Source: Paraspadella gotoi
Lineage: Eukaryota; Chaetognatha
Length of the DNA: 64,000 nucleotides
Assembly (NCBI GenBank): GCA_051294375.1
Contig: JBJCIZ010001666.1
Span: forward strand, 1 to 64,000
Reading direction: 5' to 3'
In this document: positions 19,589 through 28,365 of the stretch, one piece after another
Layout: each line of letters starts with the position of its first letter
Numbering within the stretch: the stretch's first letter is position 1
Position numbers and translations under genes: made by a program
The notes under the pieces: model-generated
The model's database searches: none
Told to the model about the DNA's origin: nothing
What the model saw: only the letters and a program-made list of their open reading frames with translations

Positions 19589-20467
19589 TTAACAATTTAT
19601 CTTGCTCTTTGTTTTAAAAGAAGAAGAAGGAGAAGGATTAAAGGGTGGAAATAAGTTAGTAAATTTTTTAACTTCCGATATACTTAACAATGAAGTAGTA
19701 TAGATTTTCTGCATATCATTTATTTCTTTATCATACATACTATAAATATGATTATTCATAGAAGCAAAACAATTCTCTATATCGATTAAATAATTATAAA
19801 ATTGAAAATATGTATCATCGTAAAAAGATTGAGCCATAAACCTCAAAGATTTGTTAAAAGTATAACTTATCAAAATTCGGTCAAGAATTATCTTAAAATG
19901 CCGCATTCTCGTTTGGTTTAATCGTAATGTTACAAAATTCATTTTCAAGACCTGAACCAAGTGTTTATTTAAATCTACATTATCGAAAGGAGGTTTTTCA
20001 TTTTTAAGCCTTTTAACCATCACCACGAATTGATGTTTCATTTGGTCAAAGTCAAAAAAGGAAGAGTTTTTCAGTTTCTGATATTCCTTTTCCAAGTGCA
20101 GTAGACCCATGATGAATTGGTTCACGTGAGGTAACACATCGCACATTACACAATTCGTTTCCTCGGAAGGAATCATCTTGCACGTGAGAAGGTCCAAGTA
20201 GCACGTTTGCATTATACCAAAAATCAGCATCAAATTTTCGCATAGCTTAAAAGTTGATTGAACCAACTTTTCGCACATTTCCCTTTTCTCAGAATCATCG
20301 TTCATTGATTGATGAAATGCCGTAATGTCCAAATCCATGGGCGTGACATTTTGAAACGAGGTCAACAAATTGGTATCATCATCATCATCATCATTATCAT
20401 CAATGATAGATTCATCAGTTGTTTTTTTTTAATTCTCAATCGTGGGATCGATTTCAATGTCACTCAT
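19589..20467 (-). CDS. Unrecognised helical protein A
   Basis: The main frame is 20368-19589 (259 residues). It is mostly helical, with Cys pairs (CVMCDVL, residue about 75) and Phe/Tyr-rich helices. The frame is open upstream through an acidic leader (a run of Asp from GAT triplets) to an A-run at 20422-20430. On the other side of that run, in another frame, lies a good start (ATG at 20467, MSDIEIDPTIEN, then stop). A one-base difference in the A-run would join them. I do not recognise the protein. Position between the PxDLS ORF and protein B, on the same strand, suggests an early or replication-block viral gene. Confidence 0.5.
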
Positions 20468-20551
20468 TTTATTTTTTTTAAATTTTAACCAAAAAACTAA
20501 ATCAAAATTATATATACAAATATATACATGTAAAAAAGTATCTTTATTTTT

Positions 20552-21557
20552 TTAAACATCGTTAGTAGAATCGATGGGTTCGGTATCGGAATGACCGCTT
20601 TCGCGACGGTGTCTTAAATATAACTCGGTTAAGCTCTCGGGATTAAAAAGAATCTTTTCTTTATTATCTTTAACGGTTAGAATTTGAGCCTTTAATAAAT
20701 CGTAGACCAAATCAAAATAATCTTGTTCATCAAAATCTCCAAGTGCGCAATCGCACAAAATTTCCCTCGTACACGATTTGTATTTAAATTGAGAAGAAAT
20801 ATTAAAATTTCTTTCCATGTCATTCGAAAACTTAATCTTTATTGTACTAAGTTTAATGTAATTTTCAATAGAAAAAAGTGATTGATAATGAGATAGAGAA
20901 AAAGTGTATTCGCTCAAAAAATGAGTGGTGTCTATTGAATAATAAAACGGGGTAGCTATAATATATTTTTGAAAAATATCACAGAGTCTTGATATTTCAC
21001 ACCCTATTTCAAATACGAGAGAAAACAATACTTTCTTTGGTTGAGCTCGATTATTATCATAATTATAAGTCCTAATCGCCTGATTAATAAAATCCATGTC
21101 AACGGTCAAAACGGGTTCGAGCATATCCAAACAACTCTTCAAATGATTAACGTCTAATTCTTCAAAATCAAAAACGGTAAAAAAGTCTTTCTTATAGGTT
21201 TTAATTAGTTTTTTCCTTTCGTAAGCCACTTCCTCCTCATTTCCTGGAATCGTCGTGAGTTCTTTCAGCTCGTCGATTTCGCTATAACGCCTATGCCTTT
21301 GTACAGTGTACTGACGAACTTGCATGTCTGTCACACATCCGCGATTGTTAATCTTTTCATCGTGAACCAATATGCTCCATTGATTTTGAACGCGTTCCGA
21401 AAGAGTCTCGACATGGGAAGGAAAGTCTTTACGAAATTCGGTTCACGTGTACTAAAAGTTCTAGTACTTGAAACATTTTTATTGATAAAAAGTTTCTTTC
21501 GATCCGTTGGTGACTAACGGAAAATCCACCGTTCGAAATTTCACCATTTTCGGCCAT
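20552..21557 (-). CDS. Unrecognised protein B with a frame change near its N-terminus
   Basis: The main frame is 21370-20552 (272 residues). It is mixed helical, with a Cys cluster (KSCTREILCDCALGDFDEQDYFD, in part), and ends in an acidic Ser/Asp tail. Upstream, a start at 21557 (MAENGEISNGGFSVSHQRIE) runs 42 codons to a stop at 21431-21429, and coding-like sequence continues in the downstream frame from about 21440. So the gene appears to begin at 21557 and to change frame once. Its size and style resemble protein A, but I see no clear sequence similarity. Function not recognised; same strand and block as the polymerase. Confidence 0.5.
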
Positions 21558-21816
21558 GTTTATGGTTTAATTCTAAAAAATTATAATGAATTTCATTGAT
21601 CAAAAATATAATTCAATTTTAATCAAACTCATAATTTATGATATCAAAGAAGTTAAATAATATTGCTAATGTTTAATTTATAATTAAAAAATTATTAATA
21701 ATCAATATTCCCAATAATCAATATTCCCAATACAAAAAATCAATGTATTTAATAATTAAGCTTTTTGTCTAATCATCATTTTTCCCAAATAACAAAAAGA
21801 TTGCTACAAAGCAATT

Positions 21817-22587
21817 TCATTTAACTCCTTTCACATTCTTTTTACAGTTCGCAACGAAAAAAAATCGAGAAGAGCGATTAACTCTGTCCTTGGTCAGAGA
21901 CAATCCGAAACAGACAGGCGAACAAAAGAACAAAGAGCTAGAATGGGTTTCGTAAACGTATGGTTTTATCTGCATGGTCGCCTTCGCGACGGCCGAGGTT
22001 TGCGGACGAAAGACGCTGATGGCATAAGCCAAATGACTCGAAATCGGGAACTTCATGCCGGATAAACTATCCACGTTATGCGCTAAACTTTCTTTCTTGT
22101 CAAAGTTAGATTTTAAATCCCCTTCGTCCCACATCTCGATCAACTTCCGGGCTTCTTCGTAAGATATGAACAGCTTCAATGGACCAGAAGCCTTCTGCAC
22201 GCGGTCGCTAGACCCCGCCCCGAAAAAGCGTTCCTTAGACACTTTAAAATATCCCTCGCCTCCTTTCTTGTGTTGAACAAAACAGTATTGAGACAAAGGT
22301 TTGATGATCGAACTATAAAAAAAATATAAAACAAAAACCTTACACTATCGTATCGCTAATCTAATTAATATCATTATGAGATACCTGATTCCTTGTACAC
22401 TCGAAATATCAAACGATTCTCCCGCGGTGCTAGGATGGTCATTTCTGTTTATAAATGAATATGCAAAAAACCCATCTTATTTGCATATTCTTTAAGAAAA
22501 ACGCTTGCGCAAAACCCTTCTCTTAAAAAAACCCCTCACCTCATTAATGACACTGGAGTGGAAACGCTTCTTTGACGAAGCATCTGA

Positions 22588-22618
<31 letters not shown>

Positions 22619-22885
22619 GATTCTGCTGTCCTCCCTCCGATTGAATTGACTCCATCCTCACGATCTCAAATTCCTCTTCCTCCACTTCTTCGGCCCTTCT
22701 TTTTTTTATGAAGAAAAACATTTTGTTTTAATCACAAATATTACTTATATTATTATTATTATTATTAATATTATATAATTAATTAATTGTATATAATTAT
22801 TTAGATTAATAAAAAAATTTAAAAATAAAGCTTTATCGAATCATTTTTTTTCTCACCTTTTGTTGCCATTTGGGGTTGCCATCAT
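21817..22885 (-). CDS. Spliced Gln-rich unknown protein (4 exons, 247 residues)
   Basis: Exons are 22885-22857 (MMATPNGNK), 22698-22540, 22444-22385 and 22312-21817. Each intron has GT...AG ends (donors GTGAGA, GTGAGG, GTATCT) and every phase matches, giving 248 codons including the stop. Exon 2 is acidic (RAEEVEEEEFEIV), then has a run of ten Gln codons. The last exon is the conserved-looking part, with ISYEEARKLIEMWDEGD and Cys-containing strands near the end (FFCSPVCFGLSL). I do not recognise a family. Matching phases across three introns are strong evidence that this is a real spliced gene. The first ATG lies 20 bases after the stop of the RING gene, as expected for compact viral genes. 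Confidence 0.65.
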
Positions 22886-22904
22886 GTTTGATTGTATTCC
22901 GATT

Positions 22905-23414
22905 TTACTGAGTGCTTTTTAAACGCTGCTCCTTTCTTTCTTTTTGTCGTTGAATTATTTTATGTAACTTTTCCCTTAATTTAAAATTATATTGAAAGAC
23001 ATTTTAAAAATAAAAAACTATTTAACCTATCAATTATTTTTTTTAATTTTACAATACCTTAGTATTTTATTTTCCTCTTTCAAATTCCCGATAAGTTCGG
23101 AGCAATCCTCAACTTCGTGGTTAAGTATATAAAATTTATATATGTAAGTCCCACAATTCTCACAAAGTTTTTCAAAAGGAGACTTGCAAAGCGGGCAAAC
23201 TGGATAACTCTCAGAATATTTTTTTATTTGAATTACGCACTGATGACAATATAAATGACCTAAAATTAAATATAATTTTAATTCAACTTATTAATTTAAA
23301 AATATCATTTTTTGTAAGAATAAACTAACCTAAAACACAACCAATGCAACGTCTATCAGTCTTATTAAATTTATTTTTGCATACGTTACATATCCCAATA
23401 TAATCGGCGTTCAT
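22905..23414 (-). CDS. Spliced RING-finger protein (3 exons, 118 residues)
   Basis: Exons are 23414-23330, 23259-23058 and 22974-22905, with GT-AG ends and matching phases. The RING domain fills most of the protein. Exon 1 gives ICNVC and RCIGC; exon 2 gives GHLYCHQC and CPLCKSP, so the ligands follow the order C-x2-C, C, H, C-x2-C, C-x2-C, and an intron cuts the domain between the third Cys and the His. A further CENCG pair and a Glu/Lys-rich helix, probably coiled coil, follow. RING proteins of this kind act as E3 ubiquitin ligases; many insect and crustacean DNA viruses carry small ones. It heads the minus-strand block. Confidence 0.7.
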
Positions 23415-23483
23415 TATGCGAAACAAATTTCTCTTTTGTGGTCGCGCGTGAGAAATTCCATTCGGTTTTATACCCAAGGGATC

Positions 23484-23699
23484 CTAGGGGTCCGTTGAGG
23501 GGGGTGGGGGAGTAGAGGGGGGAAGAGGGAAATCTAATGTACTCAGGGTCGGTAAAAATAATCTCCAATTGTCAATCAAATAAATCAATCCTTTCAATGT
23601 CAAGTACATTAACAACAACAACAACAACGAAACAAAATATTTTTTCTGGGTGAAGATTACGATTTTTCTTAAAATCATAAAAAGATAAGAAGTCTCCAA
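23484..23699 (-). CDS. Possible small membrane protein
   Basis: A 71-residue frame with a hydrophobic segment (YFVSLLLLLLMYLTLKGLIYLI, residues about 20-41) and a Pro-rich tail. It lies just upstream of the RING gene on the same strand. No family recognised; could be chance, since the region is T-rich. Confidence 0.25.
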   Translation of the reverse strand: METSYLFMILRKIVIFTQKKYFVSLLLLLLMYLTLKGLIYLIDNWRLFLPTLSTLDFPLPPSTPPPPSTDP

Positions 23700-23886
23700 G
23701 TTTTTTATATTATAATTTTAAATTTTCTTAACTTCAAGCAAATCTTTGTATCTCGTTTCATTATTCTCCTTTTGCTCTCTCTCTTTCGCGTCTCTCTTCA
23801 TTTTTTTTTCTACTTAAAGTTAGCCTTCGCCTTCGTTCCTTTACCTTACCTTTCTCTTTCTTCCTCTCTCTATCTTTCTTTCAAAA

Positions 23887-24212
23887 ATGTATTTCTTTTT
23901 CTTTATTTCTCTCTTTTTCTCTTTCATTATAAATACTAAATCCCAATTAAACCCGAGTCGCGTTCATCACTGGACAACGCCCTTGAGAAGTAAGTTCGCA
24001 ACAGATTGTTATTCTCATACAGTATTACTCTTTTATGATTTTTCCGCAAATGTACGAGAAATACCAAAATTGTTTTTTTTCTTTTTCTTATCGTTAAAAA
24101 TAACAAGATGAAAGTCTATTCCATTGTTTTTACTTTCTCTTTTTTCCTCTTCCTCTTCCTCATCTACTCTTTCTTGATAACTAAAGTAAAACGAAAATTC
24201 ATAACCGGGTAA
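23887..24212 (+). CDS. Two overlapping small hydrophobic ORFs
   Basis: The first (23887-24111, 74 residues) begins with a Phe-rich signal-like segment ending in NTKSQLNP. The second (24108-24212, 34 residues, MKVYSIVFTF start) overlaps its end by four bases, is one hydrophobic segment followed by KVKRK, and ends three bases before the next ATG at 24215. The tight stop-start spacing is suggestive, but a T-rich region makes hydrophobic ORFs by chance. Confidence 0.25.
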
Positions 24213-24214
24213 AA

Positions 24215-25333
24215 ATGGATTCCTCATCCGATAGCGATTATGGTTCTGACGACAATAACCAAAATAACTTCAACCCTAACCTTATTAACCCTAACCTTAT
24301 TAACCCTAACCCAACCCGCGCCCTTGTAGTATATAACCATTCGTGGTATATCAATAGAATCAATAATACCGCCTATTACCACGATCTATTTACCCCCACC
24401 ATTTTACCTATAACCTTCCCCGCCCATTTAGTCCAAATTAATTCCCATTTACTCCCATTTAACATCGCCCAGCAAATAATTTTCCCAACTTTCATAAACC
24501 CTCAACCCCACCACCATATCGCTATCAACCCATTCGAACCTATGGTTTAATTAGCGAAATGGGCGACGACGACGACGGCGGCAACGTGGACAAAGACGAA
24601 TGAAGTATCGAAGAATACGCCGGTGACGTCACAAACCACCTTCCATCGAACAACGTCACCGGCTAAATTCTCATTTTCGTCCACGGGGTCGGTGACGTCA
24701 GAGACCATTTTTATGTCATCACTGGCAACGACGTCACCGACCACCCCAAACAACATCCCGTCCTCCGTCTCGTCGTCCGTAATAGTCCGCCCATCCACGA
24801 ACGCGGTCTCAACCTCCTCCATCACGCCGGTGACGTCACAGACCTTTTCTCAATGGGCAACGACGTCACCGGTAAGCCCTTCCGTCTCATCCTCCGTGCC
24901 CTCCTCCGTCCCATCCTCAATGCCCTCCGTTCCATCCTCCGGTCCGTCATCCTCAATGCCCTCCGTTCCATCCTCCGGTCCGTCATCCTCAATGCCCTCT
25001 GTTCCATCCTCCGGTCCGTCATCCGTCCCGTCGTCTACAAATTCCCTCTCCTCCTCCTCCTCCATCGCGTCGGTGACGTCACGGACCTTATTCCCATGGG
25101 CGACGACGTCACCGGCGACCCTCATCTCCTCCCCTAAAAATTCTTCGGCGAGGTCATCATCATCATCGTCATCAACGTTTGAGACGTCGCCGATGTCAAT
25201 ACCATCTACATCGGCGACGTCACCGGGATCAAAGACGACGCCGTCCATGCCGATGACGTCACCAAAGGCGCCAACAACTGCGGTGACGTCAACGGCGTTG
25301 GCGGATCCAAGATCAAGTGATCAAAACAAGTAA
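24215..25333 (+). CDS. Ser/Thr/Pro-rich mucin-like ORF with one internal stop
   Basis: Codons 1-111 (24215-24550) encode MDSSSDSDYGSDD, a repeated NPNLI motif and an aromatic/Pro/His-rich body, ending in TAA. The same frame continues without interruption to 25333. That second part is about 60% Ser/Thr/Pro, with four diverged units that start VTS-x-T and contain ATTSP, and a 12-residue MPSVPSSGPSSS repeat. So a single stop separates two halves of what may be one ORF of about 370 codons. Such sequence would be heavily O-glycosylated if secreted, but no signal peptide or membrane anchor is visible. The minus strand is also open over much of this stretch, with Asp/Glu/Gly-rich repeats, so strand choice is uncertain. 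Confidence 0.3.
24627..25290. promoter_or_regulatory. Cluster of CRE-type octamers
   Basis: Six perfect TGACGTCA palindromes (near 24632, 24692, 24830, 25073, 25253 and 25283) and at least four CGACGTCA variants occur in 660 bases. TGACGTCA is the binding site of CREB/ATF bZIP factors. The copies are also codons for V-T-S in the overlapping Ser/Thr-rich frame, so they may be repeat units rather than regulatory sites. Confidence 0.35.
24914..25021. repeat. 36-base tandem repeat, three units
   Basis: Three near-identical 36-base units starting TCCTCAATGCCCTCCGTTCC at 24914, 24950 and 24986 (one C/T difference in the third). They encode a 12-residue repeat in the plus-strand Ser/Pro-rich frame and an Asp/Gly/Glu-rich repeat on the other strand. 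Confidence 0.9.
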
Positions 25334-25634
25334 AAAAAATTAATGTGAATATTTTATATTGTTAAATGTTATCATCATATTTCCGTTTTTCTAATTCAGT
25401 TTTTTTATTCTTTTTCATAGTTCAAATTGGATTTTGATGACAATTGGACTGGGAAATTTGTTAATTTTAGTTTTATTTTAATTTTCGTTATCGTTATTTT
25501 TAAAAAAGTTAAAAGTGTAAATTCAAATTCAAATGAGAGAAAAAAACTAAAGTCAACAAACATCACGAAGGAAGAAAGAAGAAAGATGCCGAAGCTCCCC
25601 CCCGTGTAAATATGTTCTCCCCATTTTTCCCCCA
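25334..25634. other. AT-rich DNA, no gene seen
   Basis: A/T-rich sequence between the mucin-like ORF and the hairpin repeat. Short ORFs on both strands show no codon or domain signal. Confidence 0.5.
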
Positions 25635-25909
25635 ACCCAAAAAATTGGCCACGGTAAAAAACCCTGGATTAAGCCAAATCAATTTGTTCAACCAGAGAAA
25701 ATATTGAATTTTCAAATCTTTCCCAAGAATTAAATGAAAATGAAGATGACGATATGTACTTTTTGAATCACAACATTTTATATCAAAGTACATTATGTCA
25801 TCTTCTTTTTCATTTAATTCTTGGATATATTGAAAATTTATTTATTTTCCCTTTGTTGAACCAAATTTTAAGTTAATCTATGTTTTTTACGGTGGTCAAT
25901 TTTTTGGGT
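25635..25909. repeat. Long imperfect hairpin (foldback) repeat
   Basis: The left arm (25635-25763) and right arm (25785-25909) are inverted copies with a loop of about 21 bases. Matching blocks include CCCAAAAAATTGRCCACSGTAA, TTGTTCAACCAGAGAAAAT-type sequence and AAGAATTAAATGAAAAWGAAG. Arms are roughly 80% identical. It could be a foldback/MITE element or a hairpin RNA precursor. Confidence 0.75.
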
Positions 25910-26336
25910 AATTGTATGTTCTCGTTCTGTTTTTTTTTATGTTCACTGCTATAAATGTTAATAATTATATTATTTCTCGTAGTCATAACAAAGGTGTTTA
26001 ATTCATTGTAAACAGTATCTACTGTAAATGTTAATCGAAATCCTCTGTTCATCATATGGAAAAATTCTCAGGGTAAAAATTCGTATTTGTACTTAAGTAT
26101 TATCAATGATTCGAATTCAAAAACGGTTACGTATTTTCAAAAAAAGATCAAAGTCCAATCTTTGTAATCTCAGATCGACCACTCGAGTTTGCCGAGTTTG
26201 AAATCAGAGAGGAGATAGCGACGGAGAATTAAAAGAGAGATAGAGATAGCGATAGAAATTAAGGGAATTAAAAAGGAAAGTGATCTAGTCCCCGTGTCGG
26301 TTTTGGATCAAGCTGCCAGTCCCCGTTCGAGGTTCT
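25910..26336. other. No gene seen
   Basis: AT-rich, with GAGATAGAGATAGCGATAG-type runs near 26208-26255. The last part (26290-26376) may be the leader or first exon of the following membrane-protein gene. Confidence 0.4.
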
Positions 26337-27406
26337 ATGACAAACTGCAGACCCCGTTTTTTATTATCTCTTACCGGTAAGGAAAAGGAGAGATGCAATG
26401 TTTAAAAATAAATTATATTTAATGCATTAAAAAATAATGTTTCATTTCTTTTTCAGAGCAATTACCTTTGACGAAGAAGCCAAAGAAGGGAAAGAAGGGG
26501 AAGAAGGAGAAGGAAGCGGAGGCCCGGGCGGAGACGACAACAACAACGAGGACGGTGACGACGAAAGAAGCAGCAGCTGTCTTTCGACCTGCAGTTGCAG
26601 AGCGGTCAAAGTAAGTTTTCAAATGATATGAATTCAATGCAAAAACAAAAAACAAAAAAACAAAACAAAACAAAAACTCGAACATTTCTTGCTCCTTTCC
26701 TAGTTCAACACTTATTATGAGTGTTGCTATTGCAACGACCGAAACTTCCTTCTTTTCGCCCTCACCTTCCTCTTCATCGGCGTCGTACTCGCCGTCTCCA
26801 TCTGTCTCGAGCAGTGTCGAGACTTCGGTTGCCAGTAGTTTCAAGTAAGATTTAAAATTGATTAATTGATTGATTGATTGATTGGTTAATTTAAAAATTG
26901 ATGAAAAATTATTTTTTCTCTTTCTCGTCCATTTCAGCATTGGCATTGGTATTGGCATTGCGGCAGCGGTCGGCCTCCTCTTCGTCCTCGTCCTCGGCGT
27001 CGTTCGGTGCTGCGCCAAGCGTCGACGTCGTCAAACGCGGTGCCACAACTCGGACGAGGAAACGGGGATGGAGGATTTGACCTGCAGCCCCAACGCCATT
27101 CCATTGCAGGGGTTGAGGAGAGGGCGCGGAGGAGAGGAAGAGGAAGCGGAACCGGCAACGGCGGAAACGATGCTGTCGCGCCCGCCAACCAGGAGGAGAA
27201 GGGCGAGGTTGGGATCCTCATCGAATCTCGATCCCGCCAGCGTCGTGGGGATTTTGGAGGAGAGGCTGGAGGGGATGAGGATGTCGGAGTTGGTGAGGAG
27301 AGAGGAGGAGGAAGATGAGTGGGAGACGATGGAAGGGAGGAGAAGCGGGACGGCGGCGGAAGCGGCTGCAGAGGCAAGGGAGTGGGCGGCTGAGGCAGAG
27401 ACGGTG
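26337..27406 (+). CDS. Spliced mucin-like single-pass membrane protein, 3' end lost in gap
   Basis: Proposed exons are 26337-26376 (tentative start, MTNCRPRFLLSL), 26457-26610, 26704-26844 and 26938-27406, with GT-AG ends and matching phases. The second and third exons read as Lys-, then Thr/Ala- and Ser/Pro-rich sequence (ETTTTTRTVTT, SPSPSSSSASYSPSPS), a likely glycosylated ectodomain. The fourth opens with a membrane segment (IGIGIGIAAAVGLLFVLVLGVV) followed by CCAKRRRRQ, so the basic side is cytoplasmic. The tail is Glu/Arg/Ala-rich and runs into Ns. No clear signal peptide. Exon 3 can also be read in another frame as a Cys-rich hydrophobic segment with a stop; I prefer the phase-consistent reading. 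Whether it belongs to the virus or the host is unknown. Confidence 0.45.
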
Positions 27407-28365
27407 NNNNNNNNNNNNNNNNNNNNNNNNNNNNNNNNNNNNNNNNNNNNNNNNNNNNNNNNNNNNNNNNNNNNNNNNNNNNNNNNNNNNNNNNNNNNNN
27501 NNNNNNNNNNNNNNNNNNNNNNNNNNNNNNNNNNNNNNNNNNNNNNNNNNNNNNNNNNNNNNNNNNNNNNNNNNNNNNNNNNNNNNNNNNNNNNNNNNNN
27601 NNNNNNNNNNNNNNNNNNNNNNNNNNNNNNNNNNNNNNNNNNNNNNNNNNNNNNNNNNNNNNNNNNNNNNNNNNNNNNNNNNNNNNNNNNNNNNNNNNNN
27701 NNNNNNNNNNNNNNNNNNNNNNNNNNNNNNNNNNNNNNNNNNNNNNNNNNNNNNNNNNNNNNNNNNNNNNNNNNNNNNNNNNNNNNNNNNNNNNNNNNNN
27801 NNNNNNNNNNNNNNNNNNNNNNNNNNNNNNNNNNNNNNNNNNNNNNNNNNNNNNNNNNNNNNNNNNNNNNNNNNNNNNNNNNNNNNNNNNNNNNNNNNNN
27901 NNNNNNNNNNNNNNNNNNNNNNNNNNNNNNNNNNNNNNNNNNNNNNNNNNNNNNNNNNNNNNNNNNNNNNNNNNNNNNNNNNNNNNNNNNNNNNNNNNNN
28001 NNNNNNNNNNNNNNNNNNNNNNNNNNNNNNNNNNNNNNNNNNNNNNNNNNNNNNNNNNNNNNNNNNNNNNNNNNNNNNNNNNNNNNNNNNNNNNNNNNNN
28101 NNNNNNNNNNNNNNNNNNNNNNNNNNNNNNNNNNNNNNNNNNNNNNNNNNNNNNNNNNNNNNNNNNNNNNNNNNNNNNNNNNNNNNNNNNNNNNNNNNNN
28201 NNNNNNNNNNNNNNNNNNNNNNNNNNNNNNNNNNNNNNNNNNNNNNNNNNNNNNNNNNNNNNNNNNNNNNNNNNNNNNNNNNNNNNNNNNNNNNNNNNNN
28301 NNNNNNNNNNNNNNNNNNNNNNNNNNNNNNNNNNNNNNNNNNNNNNNNNNNNNNNNNNNNNNNNN
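27407..28365. other. Assembly gap
   Basis: 959 Ns. Other N blocks lie at 28878-29136, 29293-29505, 31151-31175, 32821-33798, 38093-38192, 38327-38544, 38740-38914, 39234-39333, 39417-39675, 39959-39983, 45522-45621, 45738-46026, 46172-46196, 49211-49310 and 58264-58273. The recurring lengths of 10, 25 and 100 suggest different scaffolding steps; others are estimated sizes. Order and orientation across them are not guaranteed. Confidence 1.

Noticed and set aside
24850-25248. Acidic Asp/Gly/Glu repeat protein on the minus strand
   Set aside because: Cannot be excluded, but the 36-base repeat is open on both strands and the plus frame is longer and continuous with 24215; not listed as a separate gene.
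26437-26846. Reading of the membrane gene exons in a frame giving Cys-rich CCYCNDRN and a hydrophobic helix ending in a stop
   Set aside because: Plausible locally, but the alternative frame keeps phase over three exons and leads into a good membrane helix and basic tail. Kept only as an alternative.
26934-27377. Pro/Ser-rich minus-strand frame opposite the membrane-protein tail
   Set aside because: Composition is the complement of a Glu/Gly/Arg-rich coding stretch.
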